Assembly (NCBI RefSeq): GCF_014199195.1
Contig: NZ_JACIJE010000002.1
Span: 248,001 to 312,000, forward strand
Length of the DNA stretch: 64,000 nucleotides
Reading direction: 5' to 3'
Origin: Neoroseomonas alkaliterrae
GTDB taxonomy: Bacteria > Pseudomonadota > Alphaproteobacteria > Acetobacterales > Acetobacteraceae
Positions 11,219-20,746 of the stretch are shown here, in pieces (positions within the stretch are counted from its first letter, which is position 1; every line of letters starts with the position of its first letter). A program made the position numbers and the translations under genes. The notes beneath the pieces are model-generated. The model saw nothing but the letters and a program-made list of their open reading frames with translations, did no database searches and was not told the DNA's origin.

Positions 11219-11809
11219 TCAGCGCGGGCCCGTCGGGCGCTGGCCGGGCATGCCCTGCGGCATCTGCATGGTCTGGTAGCCCTGCGGGCGCCGGAACAGC
11301 GAGGCATCCTGCGGCGCGTAGACCACCCGCACCGCCTCGATGCGTCCCGAACCGCCCCCCGCGGCGCTTCCCTGGCCCCGCAGCAGCACGCCATCACCGG
11401 TGATGCAGGCCTCGCTCTCGCCGGACCCGGACTGGTAGCGCCAGACCGTGCAGTCGTGCCCGGCGACCCTCTCGGTGCCTCCGCGTGTGAAGCGGGCAGT
11501 TTCGAAATAGCGCTGTTGGGCGGTGGCCTGCTCAATGGGCACGTCCATCACCATGCGCATCGCCTCCATCACCATGAAGGCGCGCTGGCCGTTGTGGTCC
11601 ACGACCATGTAGCCCGCGCCCTGCGGGAGGTTCGTGCGCACCAGCCGCTGCGCGGCCGACCACAGCATCGTCAGCTCGGCCTGCTGGCCCTGGCCGGCCA
11701 CGCGGAAGGTCACGGCGACATCGCGCGTGGGGAAGAGCTGGGGCCGATCCTGCGCCTGCGCGGCGAGGGGGGCTGTCAGGAGGGCGGCGGCGAGCAGGAA
11801 CGGGCGCAT
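11219..11809 (-). CDS. Secreted DUF4412-like periplasmic protein
   Basis: The 196-residue product has a signal peptide (MRPFLLAAALLTAPLAAQAQ) and a beta-rich body: AELTMLWSAAQRLVRTNL, GYMVVDHNGQRAFMVMEAMRMVMDVP, then HDCTVWRY and EACITGDGVLLR with two cysteines. The pattern of strands reporting a metal- or lipid-like ligand resembles DUF4412/LolA-fold proteins, but I cannot assign a function. The tail is Met/Gln/Pro-rich. GGAGAG 4 nt before the ATG at 11809 decides the start. It lies between ftsK and lolA on the same strand. Confidence 0.75.
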   Translation of the reverse strand: MRPFLLAAALLTAPLAAQAQDRPQLFPTRDVAVTFRVAGQGQQAELTMLWSAAQRLVRTNLPQGAGYMVVDHNGQRAFMVMEAMRMVMDVPIEQATAQQRYFETARFTRGGTERVAGHDCTVWRYQSGSGESEACITGDGVLLRGQGSAAGGGSGRIEAVRVVYAPQDASLFRRPQGYQTMQMPQGMPGQRPTGPR

Positions 11810-11904
11810 GGATCTCTCCGTGGGGAGCCGGAATGCTGGCACGGCAATGATGGCGCGAGGATGAAGCCTTTCAGGCCGGGGCGAACGCCGCCCATGCGCC
11901 GCAG

Positions 11905-14439
11905 TCAGTCCCGCGGCCCCGGCGCCAGCACCTCGCGCCTGCCCACATGGTTCGCGGGCCCGACGACGCCCTCCTTCTCCATCTGCTCGATCAGCTTCGC
12001 GGCGCGGTTGTAGCCGATGTTCAGATGCCGCTGGATGAAGGAGGTGCTGGCCTTGCCCTCGCGCGTGACCAGCGCCACCGCCTGGTCGTAGAGCGAGGCC
12101 TCGGCATCGGTGTTGCCGCCGAGCATGCCCGGCAGCGCGCTGGTGCCGTCCTCGTCCGGTTCCTCGGTCACTTCCTCGACATATTGCGGCTCGCCCTGCT
12201 CGCGCAGGAACTCGACCACGCGCTCCACCTCGGTGTCCGAGACGAAGGGGCCGTGCACGCGCGCGAGCCGCCCGCCGCCGGGCATGTGCAGCATGTCGCC
12301 CTGGCCGAGGAGCTGCTCCGCGCCCTGCTCGCCGAGAATGGTGCGGCTGTCGATCTTGCTCGTCACCTGGAAGGAGATGCGGGTCGGGAAGTTCGCCTTG
12401 ATGGTGCCGGTGATGACATCCACCGAGGGCCGCTGCGTCGCCATGATGACGTGGATGCCCGCCGCGCGCGCCATCTGCGCGAGGCGCTGCACCGCGGCCT
12501 CGATCTCCTTGCCGGCCACGATCATCAGGTCGGCCATCTCGTCGATGACGACGACGATCATCGGCAGGGGTTCGAGCGCGAGCGGCTGCTCCTCGAACAC
12601 CGGCTTGCCGGTCTCGGGGTCGAAGCCGGTCTGCACCTTGCGCGTGAGCACCTCGCCGCGGGCGCGCGCGGCGCTCACCTTCTCGTTGTAGCCGCCGATG
12701 TTGCGCACGCCGAGTTGCGACATGGCGCGGTAGCGGCGCTCCATCTCGCGCACCGTCCATTTCAGTGCGCCGATCGCCTTGGGCGGCTCCGTCACCACCG
12801 GGGCGAGCAGATGCGGGATCCGGTCATAGACCGAAAGCTCCAGCATCTTCGGGTCGATCATGATGAAGCGCACCTCCTCCGGCCCGAAGCGGTAGAGGAG
12901 GGAGAGGATCATGGTGTTGATCCCCACCGACTTGCCCGAGCCGGTGGTGCCCGCGATCAGCAGATGCGGCATGCGCGCGAGGTCGGCGATCACCGGCGCG
13001 CCGCCGATGTCCTTGCCGAGCGCCAGCGGCAGCTTGCCCTGGTTCCTCGCCCATGCCTCGTCGGCGAACATCTCGCTCAGATAGACCGTCTCGCGCTTGG
13101 CGTTCGGCATCTCGATGCCGATCACGTTGCGCCCCGGCACGGTCGCGATGCGCACGGCGATGACGGACATGGAGCGCGCGATGTCGTCGGCGAGCCCGAT
13201 GACGCGGGAGGATTTCGTGCCCGGCGCGGGCTCCAGCTCATACAGCGTGACCACTGGCCCCGGGCGGATCTCCGCGATGCGCCCGCGCACGCCGTAATCC
13301 TCCAGCACGGATTCCAGCAGCCGCGCATTGGCCTGCAGCGATTCCTCGGAAGGCCGCCCGCTGCGGCGCGCCGGCGGCTCGGTCAGCAGTTCGAGCGGCG
13401 GCAGCTTCCAGCCGGTGCCGAGGTCGAGGGCGCGCTGCTCCGGCGCGCGGCGGGTGCGCTCGGGGGCGCGATCCAGCACCTTGGTGCGCGAGGCGAGGCG
13501 CGGACTTGCCGGCGGCTCGGTGCCGGCGCGCGCCTCGCCCTCCTGGCCGGGCAGCGGCGCCGGCGGGGCGGAGGGCGGCGGCGGCGTCGTGCTCGCGGCC
13601 TCGTCCGCGGCGCGCAGCATGTGGCGCAGCGGCACGTCGGTCGGCTCGCGCCGCAGCAGCGCCCCCGCGCCCCGCCCGGCGCGCCGGAACCGGGCGGCGA
13701 TGCGCGCGAGAAGGCCCGGCCGGCGCGGCGCGGCCGGCTCGGGTTCGGGCTCCCGCTCCGGCATTTGGCGGCGCAGCACCGAGGCGCCCTGGCGCGCCGC
13801 CCCCACGGCCGCCCGCCCGGCCCCGCGCCATTCGCCGAAGGTCAGACCGCAGGCGATGAAGGCGGCGCCGACGGCGGCGACCATCACGATGCCCTGGCCC
13901 GCCAGCGCCCCGAGCGGCCCGAACAGCGCCGCGAGCCCGTCCACCACCGCGCCCGCGAGAAGCGGGCCCGCCACCCCTCCCGGCCCGGCATCCACCGGCA
14001 CCAGCGCCGGCAGCGGCAGCAGCGCGAAGGCGGCGGCACCGAGCGGCATGCCGGCCAGCAGGCCCGCGAGCCGCGCCATGATCCGCCCCAGGCCGCGATG
14101 CGTCGCCAGCCGGAACGCCCATGCGAGCAGCGCCAGCACGGGCAGCCCCGCCCCGAAACCGAAGCCCTGCAGCAGCAGGTCCGAGACGACCGCCCCGGCC
14201 GGCCCGGCGAGGTTGGCGACCGGCCCGGCGGTGGCGGTGTTGAGCGAGGGATCGGCCGGGTCGTGGCTGATCAGCGCCACCGCGAGCCCGACCGCGCCGA
14301 GCGCCGCCAGCAGGCCGAGGAACTCCATCAGCCGCCGGTGCAGCACCGCGCGCACCGCGGCCGAGGCGAAGCGGCCGCCCGTCGCGGCGGAGAACCGGGT
14401 GGCGGCGTGGGATTCGTCGGTCAGGGCGGCGCGGGGCAT
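11905..14439 (-). CDS. ftsK: DNA translocase FtsK
   Basis: FtsK pumps DNA at the division septum and activates XerCD for chromosome dimer resolution. The 844-residue protein has four or five N-terminal membrane segments (about 40-180) and a Pro/Arg-rich linker (about 200-360). The motor follows, with Walker [11 protein letters not shown] at about 497-506 and Walker [17 protein letters not shown], and the C-terminal gamma winged helix ([30 protein letters not shown]) that reads [14 protein letters not shown] is taken as the start; a longer frame opens at 14523. The adjacent downstream genes are lolA-like secreted proteins. Confidence 0.95.
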   Translation of the reverse strand: MPRAALTDESHAATRFSAATGGRFASAAVRAVLHRRLMEFLGLLAALGAVGLAVALISHDPADPSLNTATAGPVANLAGPAGAVVSDLLLQGFGFGAGLPVLALLAWAFRLATHRGLGRIMARLAGLLAGMPLGAAAFALLPLPALVPVDAGPGGVAGPLLAGAVVDGLAALFGPLGALAGQGIVMVAAVGAAFIACGLTFGEWRGAGRAAVGAARQGASVLRRQMPEREPEPEPAAPRRPGLLARIAARFRRAGRGAGALLRREPTDVPLRHMLRAADEAASTTPPPPSAPPAPLPGQEGEARAGTEPPASPRLASRTKVLDRAPERTRRAPEQRALDLGTGWKLPPLELLTEPPARRSGRPSEESLQANARLLESVLEDYGVRGRIAEIRPGPVVTLYELEPAPGTKSSRVIGLADDIARSMSVIAVRIATVPGRNVIGIEMPNAKRETVYLSEMFADEAWARNQGKLPLALGKDIGGAPVIADLARMPHLLIAGTTGSGKSVGINTMILSLLYRFGPEEVRFIMIDPKMLELSVYDRIPHLLAPVVTEPPKAIGALKWTVREMERRYRAMSQLGVRNIGGYNEKVSAARARGEVLTRKVQTGFDPETGKPVFEEQPLALEPLPMIVVVIDEMADLMIVAGKEIEAAVQRLAQMARAAGIHVIMATQRPSVDVITGTIKANFPTRISFQVTSKIDSRTILGEQGAEQLLGQGDMLHMPGGGRLARVHGPFVSDTEVERVVEFLREQGEPQYVEEVTEEPDEDGTSALPGMLGGNTDAEASLYDQAVALVTREGKASTSFIQRHLNIGYNRAAKLIEQMEKEGVVGPANHVGRREVLAPGPRD

Positions 14440-14564
14440 CGGGCGTGTCGTGTTGAAGCGTTCTTGCAATGCTACACCGGAACCCGCTGGCGAGGCATCA
14501 TTTCCCGCCGGGCATCGTCGCACCCCTTGAGGGGGCGTTGCGCCGACGCCACGCTTGCGCCGCC

Positions 14565-15221
14565 ATGACCCTCGCCGACGATCCCTTCCCCGCCGGCCTC
14601 GATGCCGCGACCCGCGCGCGCATCGCCGCCCAGGCGCTGCCCCTCAAGGCCCCGGCCGGCGCCACGCTGTTCCGCCCCGGCGATCCCTGCCGCGGCTTCG
14701 TGCTGCTGCGCCGCGGCCGCGCGCGGGTGGACCTGATCGCCGAGGACGGCCACGCCCTGCTGCTCTACCGCGTGGTGCCCGGGGAGGCCTGCGCCATCAC
14801 CACCTCCTGCCTCTTCGCCGAGGAGCCCTATTCCGCCGAGGGCACGGCGGAGACGGACTGCGAGGGGCTGCTGCTGCCGGCCCCCCTCTTCGCCCGGCTG
14901 GTGGAGGAGAGCGCGCCTTTCCGCAGCTTCGTCCTGAGCGGCTTCGCGGCCCGCCTCGGCGCGCTGATGGGGCGCATCGAGGACCTGTCCTTCCGCAGCG
15001 TGGACGCCCGGCTCGCCGCCTGGCTGCTCGACCGCGCGCCGGGCCCGGTGGCCGCGACCCAGCAGGAGATCGCCTCCGACATCGGCACGGCGCGCGAGGT
15101 GGTCAGCCGCCGGCTCTCCGCCCTCGCCCGCGCGGGGCTGGTGCGGCCGGAGCGCGGCACCGTCGCGCTGCTCGACATGGCGGGGCTGCAGCGCGTGAAG
15201 GCCGGCGGCGCGGCTGCGTGA
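14565..15221 (+). CDS. Crp/Fnr-family transcriptional regulator
   Basis: The 218-residue protein has an N-terminal cyclic-nucleotide-type beta roll (about 20-120, with [16 protein letters not shown] and [20 protein letters not shown]). It has a dimer helix and a C-terminal winged helix with [20 protein letters not shown] as the helix-turn-helix. Cysteines in the [10 protein letters not shown] region are unlike the four-cysteine Fnr cluster, so oxygen sensing by an FeS cluster is not supported. It lies 83 bp upstream of the small YgaP-like membrane gene, a common pairing for this subfamily. Confidence 0.88.
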   Translation: MTLADDPFPAGLDAATRARIAAQALPLKAPAGATLFRPGDPCRGFVLLRRGRARVDLIAEDGHALLLYRVVPGEACAITTSCLFAEEPYSAEGTAETDCEGLLLPAPLFARLVEESAPFRSFVLSGFAARLGALMGRIEDLSFRSVDARLAAWLLDRAPGPVAATQQEIASDIGTAREVVSRRLSALARAGLVRPERGTVALLDMAGLQRVKAGGAAA

Positions 15222-15303
15222 CCTCGTCACCGACAGGCGCGCCGCCCGTCTGCGAGGAAGCCGCCACGACCGGCATCCGCCGGCAGCATGGAGGATGGGA
15301 CGC

Positions 15304-15501
15304 ATGAGCTGCAACGTGGGGGGCCTGGACCGGATGCTGCGCATCGCGGCGGGCGTTGTGATCCTCGCGCTCGGGGCCTTCGGGCCGCTGGGGTGGTGGG
15401 GCCTGATCGGGCTGGTGCCGCTCGCGACCGGGCTGGTGCGCTTCTGCCCGGCCTATACGCTGCTCGGCATCCGCACCTGCGCCGCCGACGGCAAGGCGTA
15501 G
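15304..15501 (+). CDS. Small YgaP-type (DUF2892) membrane protein
   Basis: This 65-residue protein starts MSCNVGGLDRMLRIAAGVVILALG and has two membrane helices ending in RFCPAYTLLGIRTCAA, the full DUF2892 pattern. In YgaP this unit anchors a rhodanese domain; alone its role is unknown, possibly in sulfur handling. GGAGG upstream favours the ATG at 15304 over the one at 15295. It is probably expressed with the Crp/Fnr regulator just upstream. Confidence 0.85.
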   Translation: MSCNVGGLDRMLRIAAGVVILALGAFGPLGWWGLIGLVPLATGLVRFCPAYTLLGIRTCAADGKA

Positions 15502-15505
15502 CCGG

Positions 15506-16012
15506 TCAGGGCTCCGCGCCGGGCAGGAAGATCGGCACCGCCGCCGCGCCGCCCGGTTCCGCCGCGACGCTGAGCAGCGCGCCGCCCGGGCAGGGCGCGA
15601 GCGCGACGCGCAGCCCGCTGCCGGGCCGCGCCTCTGCGGCGGCCTCGGTCGCGAGCGACAGGGCGGTGGCCTGCAGCTCGCCCGGCGGCACGCCGAGTGG
15701 CGGGATCTCCGCCGCGGCCTCGATCGCGACCTCGCGCCCGGGGCCGAGGATCAGCACGAAGAGCGGGTGCATCGCCTCGAGCACGGCGGCGGGCGGCGTG
15801 TCCTCCGCGGGCGGCGCGGCGAGCGCGAGATAGGCGCGCAGCAGCGCCCCGAGCCGCGCCGAGGCCTCGCGCAGGCGTTCCGCGCGCGCGGCGTCGCGCT
15901 CGGTCATGGCAGAGCGGTGCATCAGCTCGGCCGTGCCGCCGATGGCGGCAAGCAGGTTGTTCGCCTCGTGCCGCACCGCACGGGCGAAGCCGATCAGGTG
16001 CTCGGTGCTCAT
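15506..16012 (-). CDS. Histidine-phosphotransfer (ChpT/kinase-DHp-like) protein
   Basis: The 168-residue protein has a kinase-type H-box near its start, FARAVRHEANNLLAAIGGTAELM. The phospho-accepting His would be His14, followed by Glu and Asn as in HisKA domains. The remainder could be a small degenerate ATPase fold, but no N, G1 or G2 boxes are visible. Autokinase activity is therefore unlikely, and a phosphotransfer role like ChpT is possible. Its ATG overlaps the stop of the upstream penicillin-binding protein (ATGA), so the two are translationally coupled, an unusual partner for a signalling protein. Confidence 0.65.
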   Translation of the reverse strand: MSTEHLIGFARAVRHEANNLLAAIGGTAELMHRSAMTERDAARAERLREASARLGALLRAYLALAAPPAEDTPPAAVLEAMHPLFVLILGPGREVAIEAAAEIPPLGVPPGELQATALSLATEAAAEARPGSGLRVALAPCPGGALLSVAAEPGGAAAVPIFLPGAEP

Positions 16013-17844
16013 CGCGGTGTGCCGCGCGCGGCCTCCAGGATCTCGCGGAAGAGACGGGCGGGCAGGCCGCCGCCCGCCACACCTTCCATCGGCGACGCAT
16101 CGTCGTTGCCCAGCCATACACCCAGCACGATGCCGTGTGCCATGCCGATGAACCACGCGTCACGGTTGTCCTGCGTGGTGCCGGTCTTGCCCGCGACGGC
16201 CACGCCGGGCAGCGCGGCGGCGCGGCCCGTCCCCTGCGCGACGGCTGCGGCGAGCATGCGGCGCATCGCCGCCGCCGCCTCCGGCGCGATGACCTGCGCC
16301 GGTGCCGGCGGCAGCCAGGCGAGCGGCCGGCCCTCGGCGCGCGCCTCGGCGATGCCGTGCGGCGCGACGCGGCGGCCGCCATTGGCGAAGGCCGCATAGG
16401 CCGCGACGAGGTCGAGCAGCGTCACCTCCGTCGTGCCGAGCGCGATCGAGGCCTCGCGCGGGAAGGGGCCGGGCATGCCGAGGCGCTGCGCCGCCGCCGC
16501 CACCTGCCGCGGCCCGCCCGCGCGCTGCATCACGCGCACCGCCGCGGTGTTGACCGAATGCGCGAGCGCCTCCTCGATCGTGATGGTCCCGCGCGCACGC
16601 CAGGTGCCGTTGCCCGGCGACCAGCCGGCCAGCGTCAGCGGCGTGTCGGCGACGCTCTCCTCCGGGCTCGCGCCGGCCTCGATGGCGGCGAGGAAGACGA
16701 AGGGCTTGAAGGCCGAGCCCGGCTGGCGCCGGGCCTGCGTCGCGCGGTTGAAGGGGCTGGCGCGGTAGTCCCGCCCGCCCGCCATCGCGCGCACCGCGCC
16801 GCTTGCCGCATCCAGCGCCACCACCGCGCCCTGCGTCACGCCCGCGGCGCGGCCCGGCCCGGCGAGCAGCGCCTCGAGCCGCGCTTCCACCGCCGCCTGC
16901 AGGCGCGCATCGAGCGTCGTGCGCAGCAGCAGGTCGGCGGTCGGCGGTGCGCGTTCGGCGATGCCCTCGCGCACCCAGTCGGCGAACCATCCGGCATCGC
17001 GCGAGGGCGCGGGCGGGAAGCGGATGCGCTCGGCCTCCCGCATCGCCTGGGCGGGCGTTATGGCGCCGGTATCGGCCATCGCCTCCAGCACCTCCACCGC
17101 GCGGGCGACGGCGGCCGATGGATTGACGCGGGGGTTGAGGCGCGAGGGCGCGCGCGGCAGCCCCGCGAGCACGGCCGATTGCGCGATGGTGAGCCGCGCC
17201 GCGGGCACGCCGAAATAGAGCCGCGCCGCCGCGTCCACCCCGAAGGTCCCGGCCCCGAGATAGACGCGGTTGAGATAGATCGTCAGCAGCTCGTCCTTGC
17301 TGAAGCGGGCTTCCAGCCACAGCGCCAGCAGCGCCTCCTGCACCTTGCGGCGCAGGCTGCGCTCGGGCGTGAGGAACAGGTTCTTCGCGAGCTGCTGCGT
17401 GATCGTGCTGCCGCCCTGAACGACGCGCCCGGCGGCGAGGTTGGCCAGCAGCGCGCGCGCCATGCCGATGATGTCGAGCCCGCCATGCTCGCGGAAGCGG
17501 CGGTCCTCGATCGCGATGAAGGCGGCGGGCAGATGCGCCGGCAGGTCGCGCAGGCGCACCGTGTCGCCGTAGAGGTCGCCCGAGGTGGCGAGCAGCGCGC
17601 CCTCGGCGGTGGTCATGGTCACCGAGGGGCGGCGGGTATGGGCGAGGGCATCCTCGGGCCGCGGCAGGTCCCAGGCGAACCAGACCAGCGCCACGCAGCC
17701 CGCCACCGCGCCCCAGACCGCGAGAATCACCGCCCAGCGCAACAGGCGCGGCGCCAGGCGGCGTCGCGCGCGTGCGGGGGGCGCTGGTCGGGCGGAGGCG
17801 GCGCCGGGGGCGCGCCGCGCCCGCGGCGCGACGGCACGGGGCAT
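16009..17844 (-). CDS. Class A penicillin-binding protein (PBP1-type transglycosylase/transpeptidase)
   Basis: The 611-residue bifunctional enzyme polymerises and cross-links peptidoglycan. An Arg-rich cytoplasmic N-terminus and one membrane helix (about 36-57) lead to the GT51 domain, with IEDRRFREHGG and GGSTITQQLAKNLFL. The transpeptidase domain has Ser377-x2-Lys380 (GSAFKPF), SVNTAA and KTGTTQDN. It is shorter than E. coli PBP1A and lacks the large inserted OB domain. MPRAVAPRAR gives the expected topology; the frame opens much further upstream. It is divergent from a Bug binding-protein gene. Confidence 0.92.
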   Translation of the reverse strand: MPRAVAPRARRAPGAASARPAPPARARRRLAPRLLRWAVILAVWGAVAGCVALVWFAWDLPRPEDALAHTRRPSVTMTTAEGALLATSGDLYGDTVRLRDLPAHLPAAFIAIEDRRFREHGGLDIIGMARALLANLAAGRVVQGGSTITQQLAKNLFLTPERSLRRKVQEALLALWLEARFSKDELLTIYLNRVYLGAGTFGVDAAARLYFGVPAARLTIAQSAVLAGLPRAPSRLNPRVNPSAAVARAVEVLEAMADTGAITPAQAMREAERIRFPPAPSRDAGWFADWVREGIAERAPPTADLLLRTTLDARLQAAVEARLEALLAGPGRAAGVTQGAVVALDAASGAVRAMAGGRDYRASPFNRATQARRQPGSAFKPFVFLAAIEAGASPEESVADTPLTLAGWSPGNGTWRARGTITIEEALAHSVNTAAVRVMQRAGGPRQVAAAAQRLGMPGPFPREASIALGTTEVTLLDLVAAYAAFANGGRRVAPHGIAEARAEGRPLAWLPPAPAQVIAPEAAAAMRRMLAAAVAQGTGRAAALPGVAVAGKTGTTQDNRDAWFIGMAHGIVLGVWLGNDDASPMEGVAGGGLPARLFREILEAARGTPR

Positions 17845-17977
17845 GTGCGGCCTGCTTAGCACGGCCGCGGCCCATGCGACACGATGCCTTGTGCGCGGCC
17901 GCCGCCGCGCCACCTCTCTGCCGCCGGCCCGCCGGCCAATGCCGCACACGCGCTTCACGTCGTCCTGGGAGCTTCCG

Positions 17978-18955
17978 ATGATCCATGCCACGCGCCGCGC
18001 GACGCTCACCGCGGCCGCCACCCTGCCCTTCGCCGCCCGCGGCGTCCGCGCGCAGGATTGGGCCCCGCGCGAGACGATCCGCCTGATCAACCCCTTCGCC
18101 CCGGGCGGCTCGCCCGACATCCTGGCGCGCGTCATGGCGCCGCACATGCAGGGCTTCCTCGGCCAGCCGATGGTGGTCGAGAACCGGCCCGGCGCGGGGG
18201 CTGCGGTGGGCACGCGCTCGGTCGCGACGGCGCGGCCAGACGGGCACACGGTGCTGCTGGCGCCGATCTCCTCCGTCATCGCGCCCTTCATGATGCGCGA
18301 TCCGGGCTATGCGCTGTCCGACTTCAAGCCGGTCTCGCTGCTGGCCACCACGCCCTTCGTGCTGGTGGCGCGGCCGGGGCTGTTCGCCGATGTGCGCGCC
18401 TGGGATGCGGCGGTGCGCGCCAATCCCGGGCGCTACAAGGCGGCGACCGGCGGGCCGGGAACGCCGCACCAGCTCGCCGCCGTGCTCTACCAGTCCATGT
18501 CCGGGGCCGACTTCACGCTGGTGAACTACCGCGGCACCGCCCCGGCGCTGACCGACATCCGCGCCGGCACGGTGGAGTTCATGTTCGCCGACATGCCCGC
18601 GACCATGGGCCAGGTGCGCGACGGCGCGCTGCAGGCGCTCGCGGTGAACACGCCGCAGCGCGTGCCCGCCCTGCCCGACGTGCCGACCATGGCCGAGACC
18701 GTCGCGCCCGGCTTCGAGGCCAATTCCTGGGTGATGTGGTGGGTGCCGGCCGCCACGCCGGATGCCGTGGTGAACCGCCTGAACGCGGCGGCGCGCCACG
18801 CCCTGGCGCAGCCCGACGTGCGCGCCCGCGTGGCCGAGGTGGGCTTCGTCGGCGCCGGGGGATCGGATGTCGCGGCCGCGCAGGCGCATCTGCGCGGCGA
18901 GGCGGAGAAGTGGAGCGCGCTGATCCGCGCGCGCGGGCTGCGCTTCGACGATTGA
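17978..18955 (+). CDS. Tripartite tricarboxylate transporter (Bug) substrate-binding protein
   Basis: The 325-residue periplasmic protein has a signal peptide with twin arginines (MIHATRRATLTAAATLPFAA) and the Bug-family fold. It has PRETIRLINPFAPGGSPDILARVMA near the start, MVVENRPGAGAAVGTRSVA, VNYRGTAPALTDIRAGTVEFMFAD, and PDVPTMAETVAPGFEANSW near the end. Such proteins capture carboxylates or other small acids for TctAB permeases. No tctA or tctB is present here, as is usual for expanded Bug families. GGGAG 8 nt before the ATG supports the start. Confidence 0.9.
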   Translation: MIHATRRATLTAAATLPFAARGVRAQDWAPRETIRLINPFAPGGSPDILARVMAPHMQGFLGQPMVVENRPGAGAAVGTRSVATARPDGHTVLLAPISSVIAPFMMRDPGYALSDFKPVSLLATTPFVLVARPGLFADVRAWDAAVRANPGRYKAATGGPGTPHQLAAVLYQSMSGADFTLVNYRGTAPALTDIRAGTVEFMFADMPATMGQVRDGALQALAVNTPQRVPALPDVPTMAETVAPGFEANSWVMWWVPAATPDAVVNRLNAAARHALAQPDVRARVAEVGFVGAGGSDVAAAQAHLRGEAEKWSALIRARGLRFDD

Positions 18956-19063
18956 TGCGCTCCGCGCGAGGGACCGCGCGCGACGCCGGCAGGCGGGGCG
19001 TGCGGGACCGGTGATGCGCCGGCCGGGCGAGGGCCGATCCCGCCTTCGCCCGGCGCGCGGCGT

Positions 19064-20668
19064 TCACCCGGCGCGCATGTCCTCCGCGATCAGGTCCGCC
19101 GCCTTCTCCGCGACCGAAAGCACCGTCGCGTTGATGTTGCACACCGGGATGTCCGGGAAGACCGAGGCATCCGCCACGCGCAGCCCCTCGATGCCGCGCA
19201 GCCGCAGCCGCGCATCGAGTGGTGCCGCGGCATCGCCGCCCATGCGCACCGTGCAGCACGGGTGATAGACCGTGCCGCCGGTCTCGCGCGCGAAGGCGAG
19301 CAGCGCCTCGTCGCTCTCCGCCGCCGGTCCAGGCCGCACCTCGCCCGCCACGATGCCGCGCAGCGGCGCCGCGGCCATCCAGCGCCGCGCGAGGCGCATG
19401 CCGCGCAGCAGGCATTCCTCATCCGCGCGCTCGGTCAGGAAGCGCGGCGCGATCGCCGGCGCGTCCTCGGCGCGCGGGGAACGCAGCGTGACCGTGCCGC
19501 GGCTCTGCGGCCGGCATTGCCAGACGCCAAGCGTGAAGCCGGGCTCCCTCTCCGGCACGCCGATGCGGCCCTCCGCCCAGGAGATCGGGCCGCCGTTGAT
19601 CTGCACGTCCGGCGCCTCCAGCCCCTCCTGCGTGCGCGCGAAGAGCGACATCATCCCCGGCGACCAGGTCAGCACGCCCTTGCCGGCGAAGGCCCAGCGC
19701 AGCACCTCGAGGCCGAGGCGCGGCCAGACGATGCGGCGGTTCGCCGACCAGCGGTGATCGGCCAGGCGGAAGGTCAGCCGCGCGATGTAGTGGTCCTGCA
19801 GGTTGCGCCCGACGCCCGGTGCATCGAGCAGCGTCGCGATGCCGTGGCGTTGCAGCTCGTCCCCGGGGCCGATGCCGGAGAGCATCAGCAGATGCGGCGA
19901 GCCGATCGCACCAGCCGCGAGCACCACCCCGAAGCGCGCGCGCAGGATGCGTTCCTCGCCGCCGCGGCGGATCGCCACGCCGGCCGCGCGGCCCTGCTCG
20001 ATCACCAGGCGCAGCGCCAGCGCCTCGTCGATCACCGTGAGGTTCGGCCGCGAGAGCGCCGGCACCAGGTAGGCCCGCGCCGCCGAGATGCGCCTCTGGC
20101 CGCGGCGCGTCTGCTGGAAGGTGGCGAAGCCCTCGCGCCGCGGGCCGTTCATGTCCTCATTCACGGGCAGGCCGATCGCCTGCGCGGCGGCGGCGAATTC
20201 GCGCAGCAGGGCGGGCGTCTCGGCGAGGTGCTCGACCGGCTGCGGGCCCTGCGTGCCGCGCCCCTCGCCGCCGCCGGCGAAGGCCTCGTGGCGCATGAAG
20301 TAGGGCAGGAGATCCTCCCAGCCCCAGCCCGTGCAGCCCTTCTGCGCCCAAAGGTCGTAGTCCGACGGATGCCCGCGCACATGGCCGAGCCCGTTGATGG
20401 AGGAGGAACCGCCCCAGACCCGCCCGCGCGGGTAGTCGAGCGTGCGCCCGCCCGTCGCGGCGTCCGGCTCGGTGCGGAAGCCCCAGGTCAGCCGCGGATG
20501 GCCGAGGATGCGCGCATAGCCCGCCGGGATGTGGATGTAGGGATGGCGGTCGCGGCCGCCGGCCTCGATCACCGCGACGCTGGCGCGCCCGTCGGCGGAG
20601 AGCCGGTTCGCGAGCACGCAGCCCGCGCTGCCCGCGCCGACGATCACATGGTCGAATGTCTGCTCCAT
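19064..20668 (-). CDS. GMC-family FAD oxidoreductase (choline/alcohol dehydrogenase-like)
   Basis: The protein (about 534 residues) begins with the FAD motif FDHVIVGAGSAGCVLANRLSA. It has the GMC signatures RGRVWGGSSSINGLGHVRG and LAAGAIGSPHLLMLSGIGPG, and the C-terminal CNINATVLSVAEKAADLIAEDM. HPCCTVRMGGD carries the active-site His region. GMC enzymes oxidise alcohols to aldehydes. Choline, glucose or polyethylene-glycol-type substrates are all possible. An ATG at 20677 would add three residues. It is followed upstream by a LysR gene on the same strand. Confidence 0.88.
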   Translation of the reverse strand: MEQTFDHVIVGAGSAGCVLANRLSADGRASVAVIEAGGRDRHPYIHIPAGYARILGHPRLTWGFRTEPDAATGGRTLDYPRGRVWGGSSSINGLGHVRGHPSDYDLWAQKGCTGWGWEDLLPYFMRHEAFAGGGEGRGTQGPQPVEHLAETPALLREFAAAAQAIGLPVNEDMNGPRREGFATFQQTRRGQRRISAARAYLVPALSRPNLTVIDEALALRLVIEQGRAAGVAIRRGGEERILRARFGVVLAAGAIGSPHLLMLSGIGPGDELQRHGIATLLDAPGVGRNLQDHYIARLTFRLADHRWSANRRIVWPRLGLEVLRWAFAGKGVLTWSPGMMSLFARTQEGLEAPDVQINGGPISWAEGRIGVPEREPGFTLGVWQCRPQSRGTVTLRSPRAEDAPAIAPRFLTERADEECLLRGMRLARRWMAAAPLRGIVAGEVRPGPAAESDEALLAFARETGGTVYHPCCTVRMGGDAAAPLDARLRLRGIEGLRVADASVFPDIPVCNINATVLSVAEKAADLIAEDMRAG

Positions 20669-20746
20669 GCGGCGCATGGGAGCGCGGCGCGGCGCGGCGG
20701 TCCAGGGCGGGAAGGCGCGGCCTGGCGCCGGGCGCCCCGGACGCGC

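Noticed and set aside
11947-14568. An 873-codon frame antisense to ftsK
   Set aside because: Composition is Arg/His-rich, with no domain, and the opposite strand has a certain gene.
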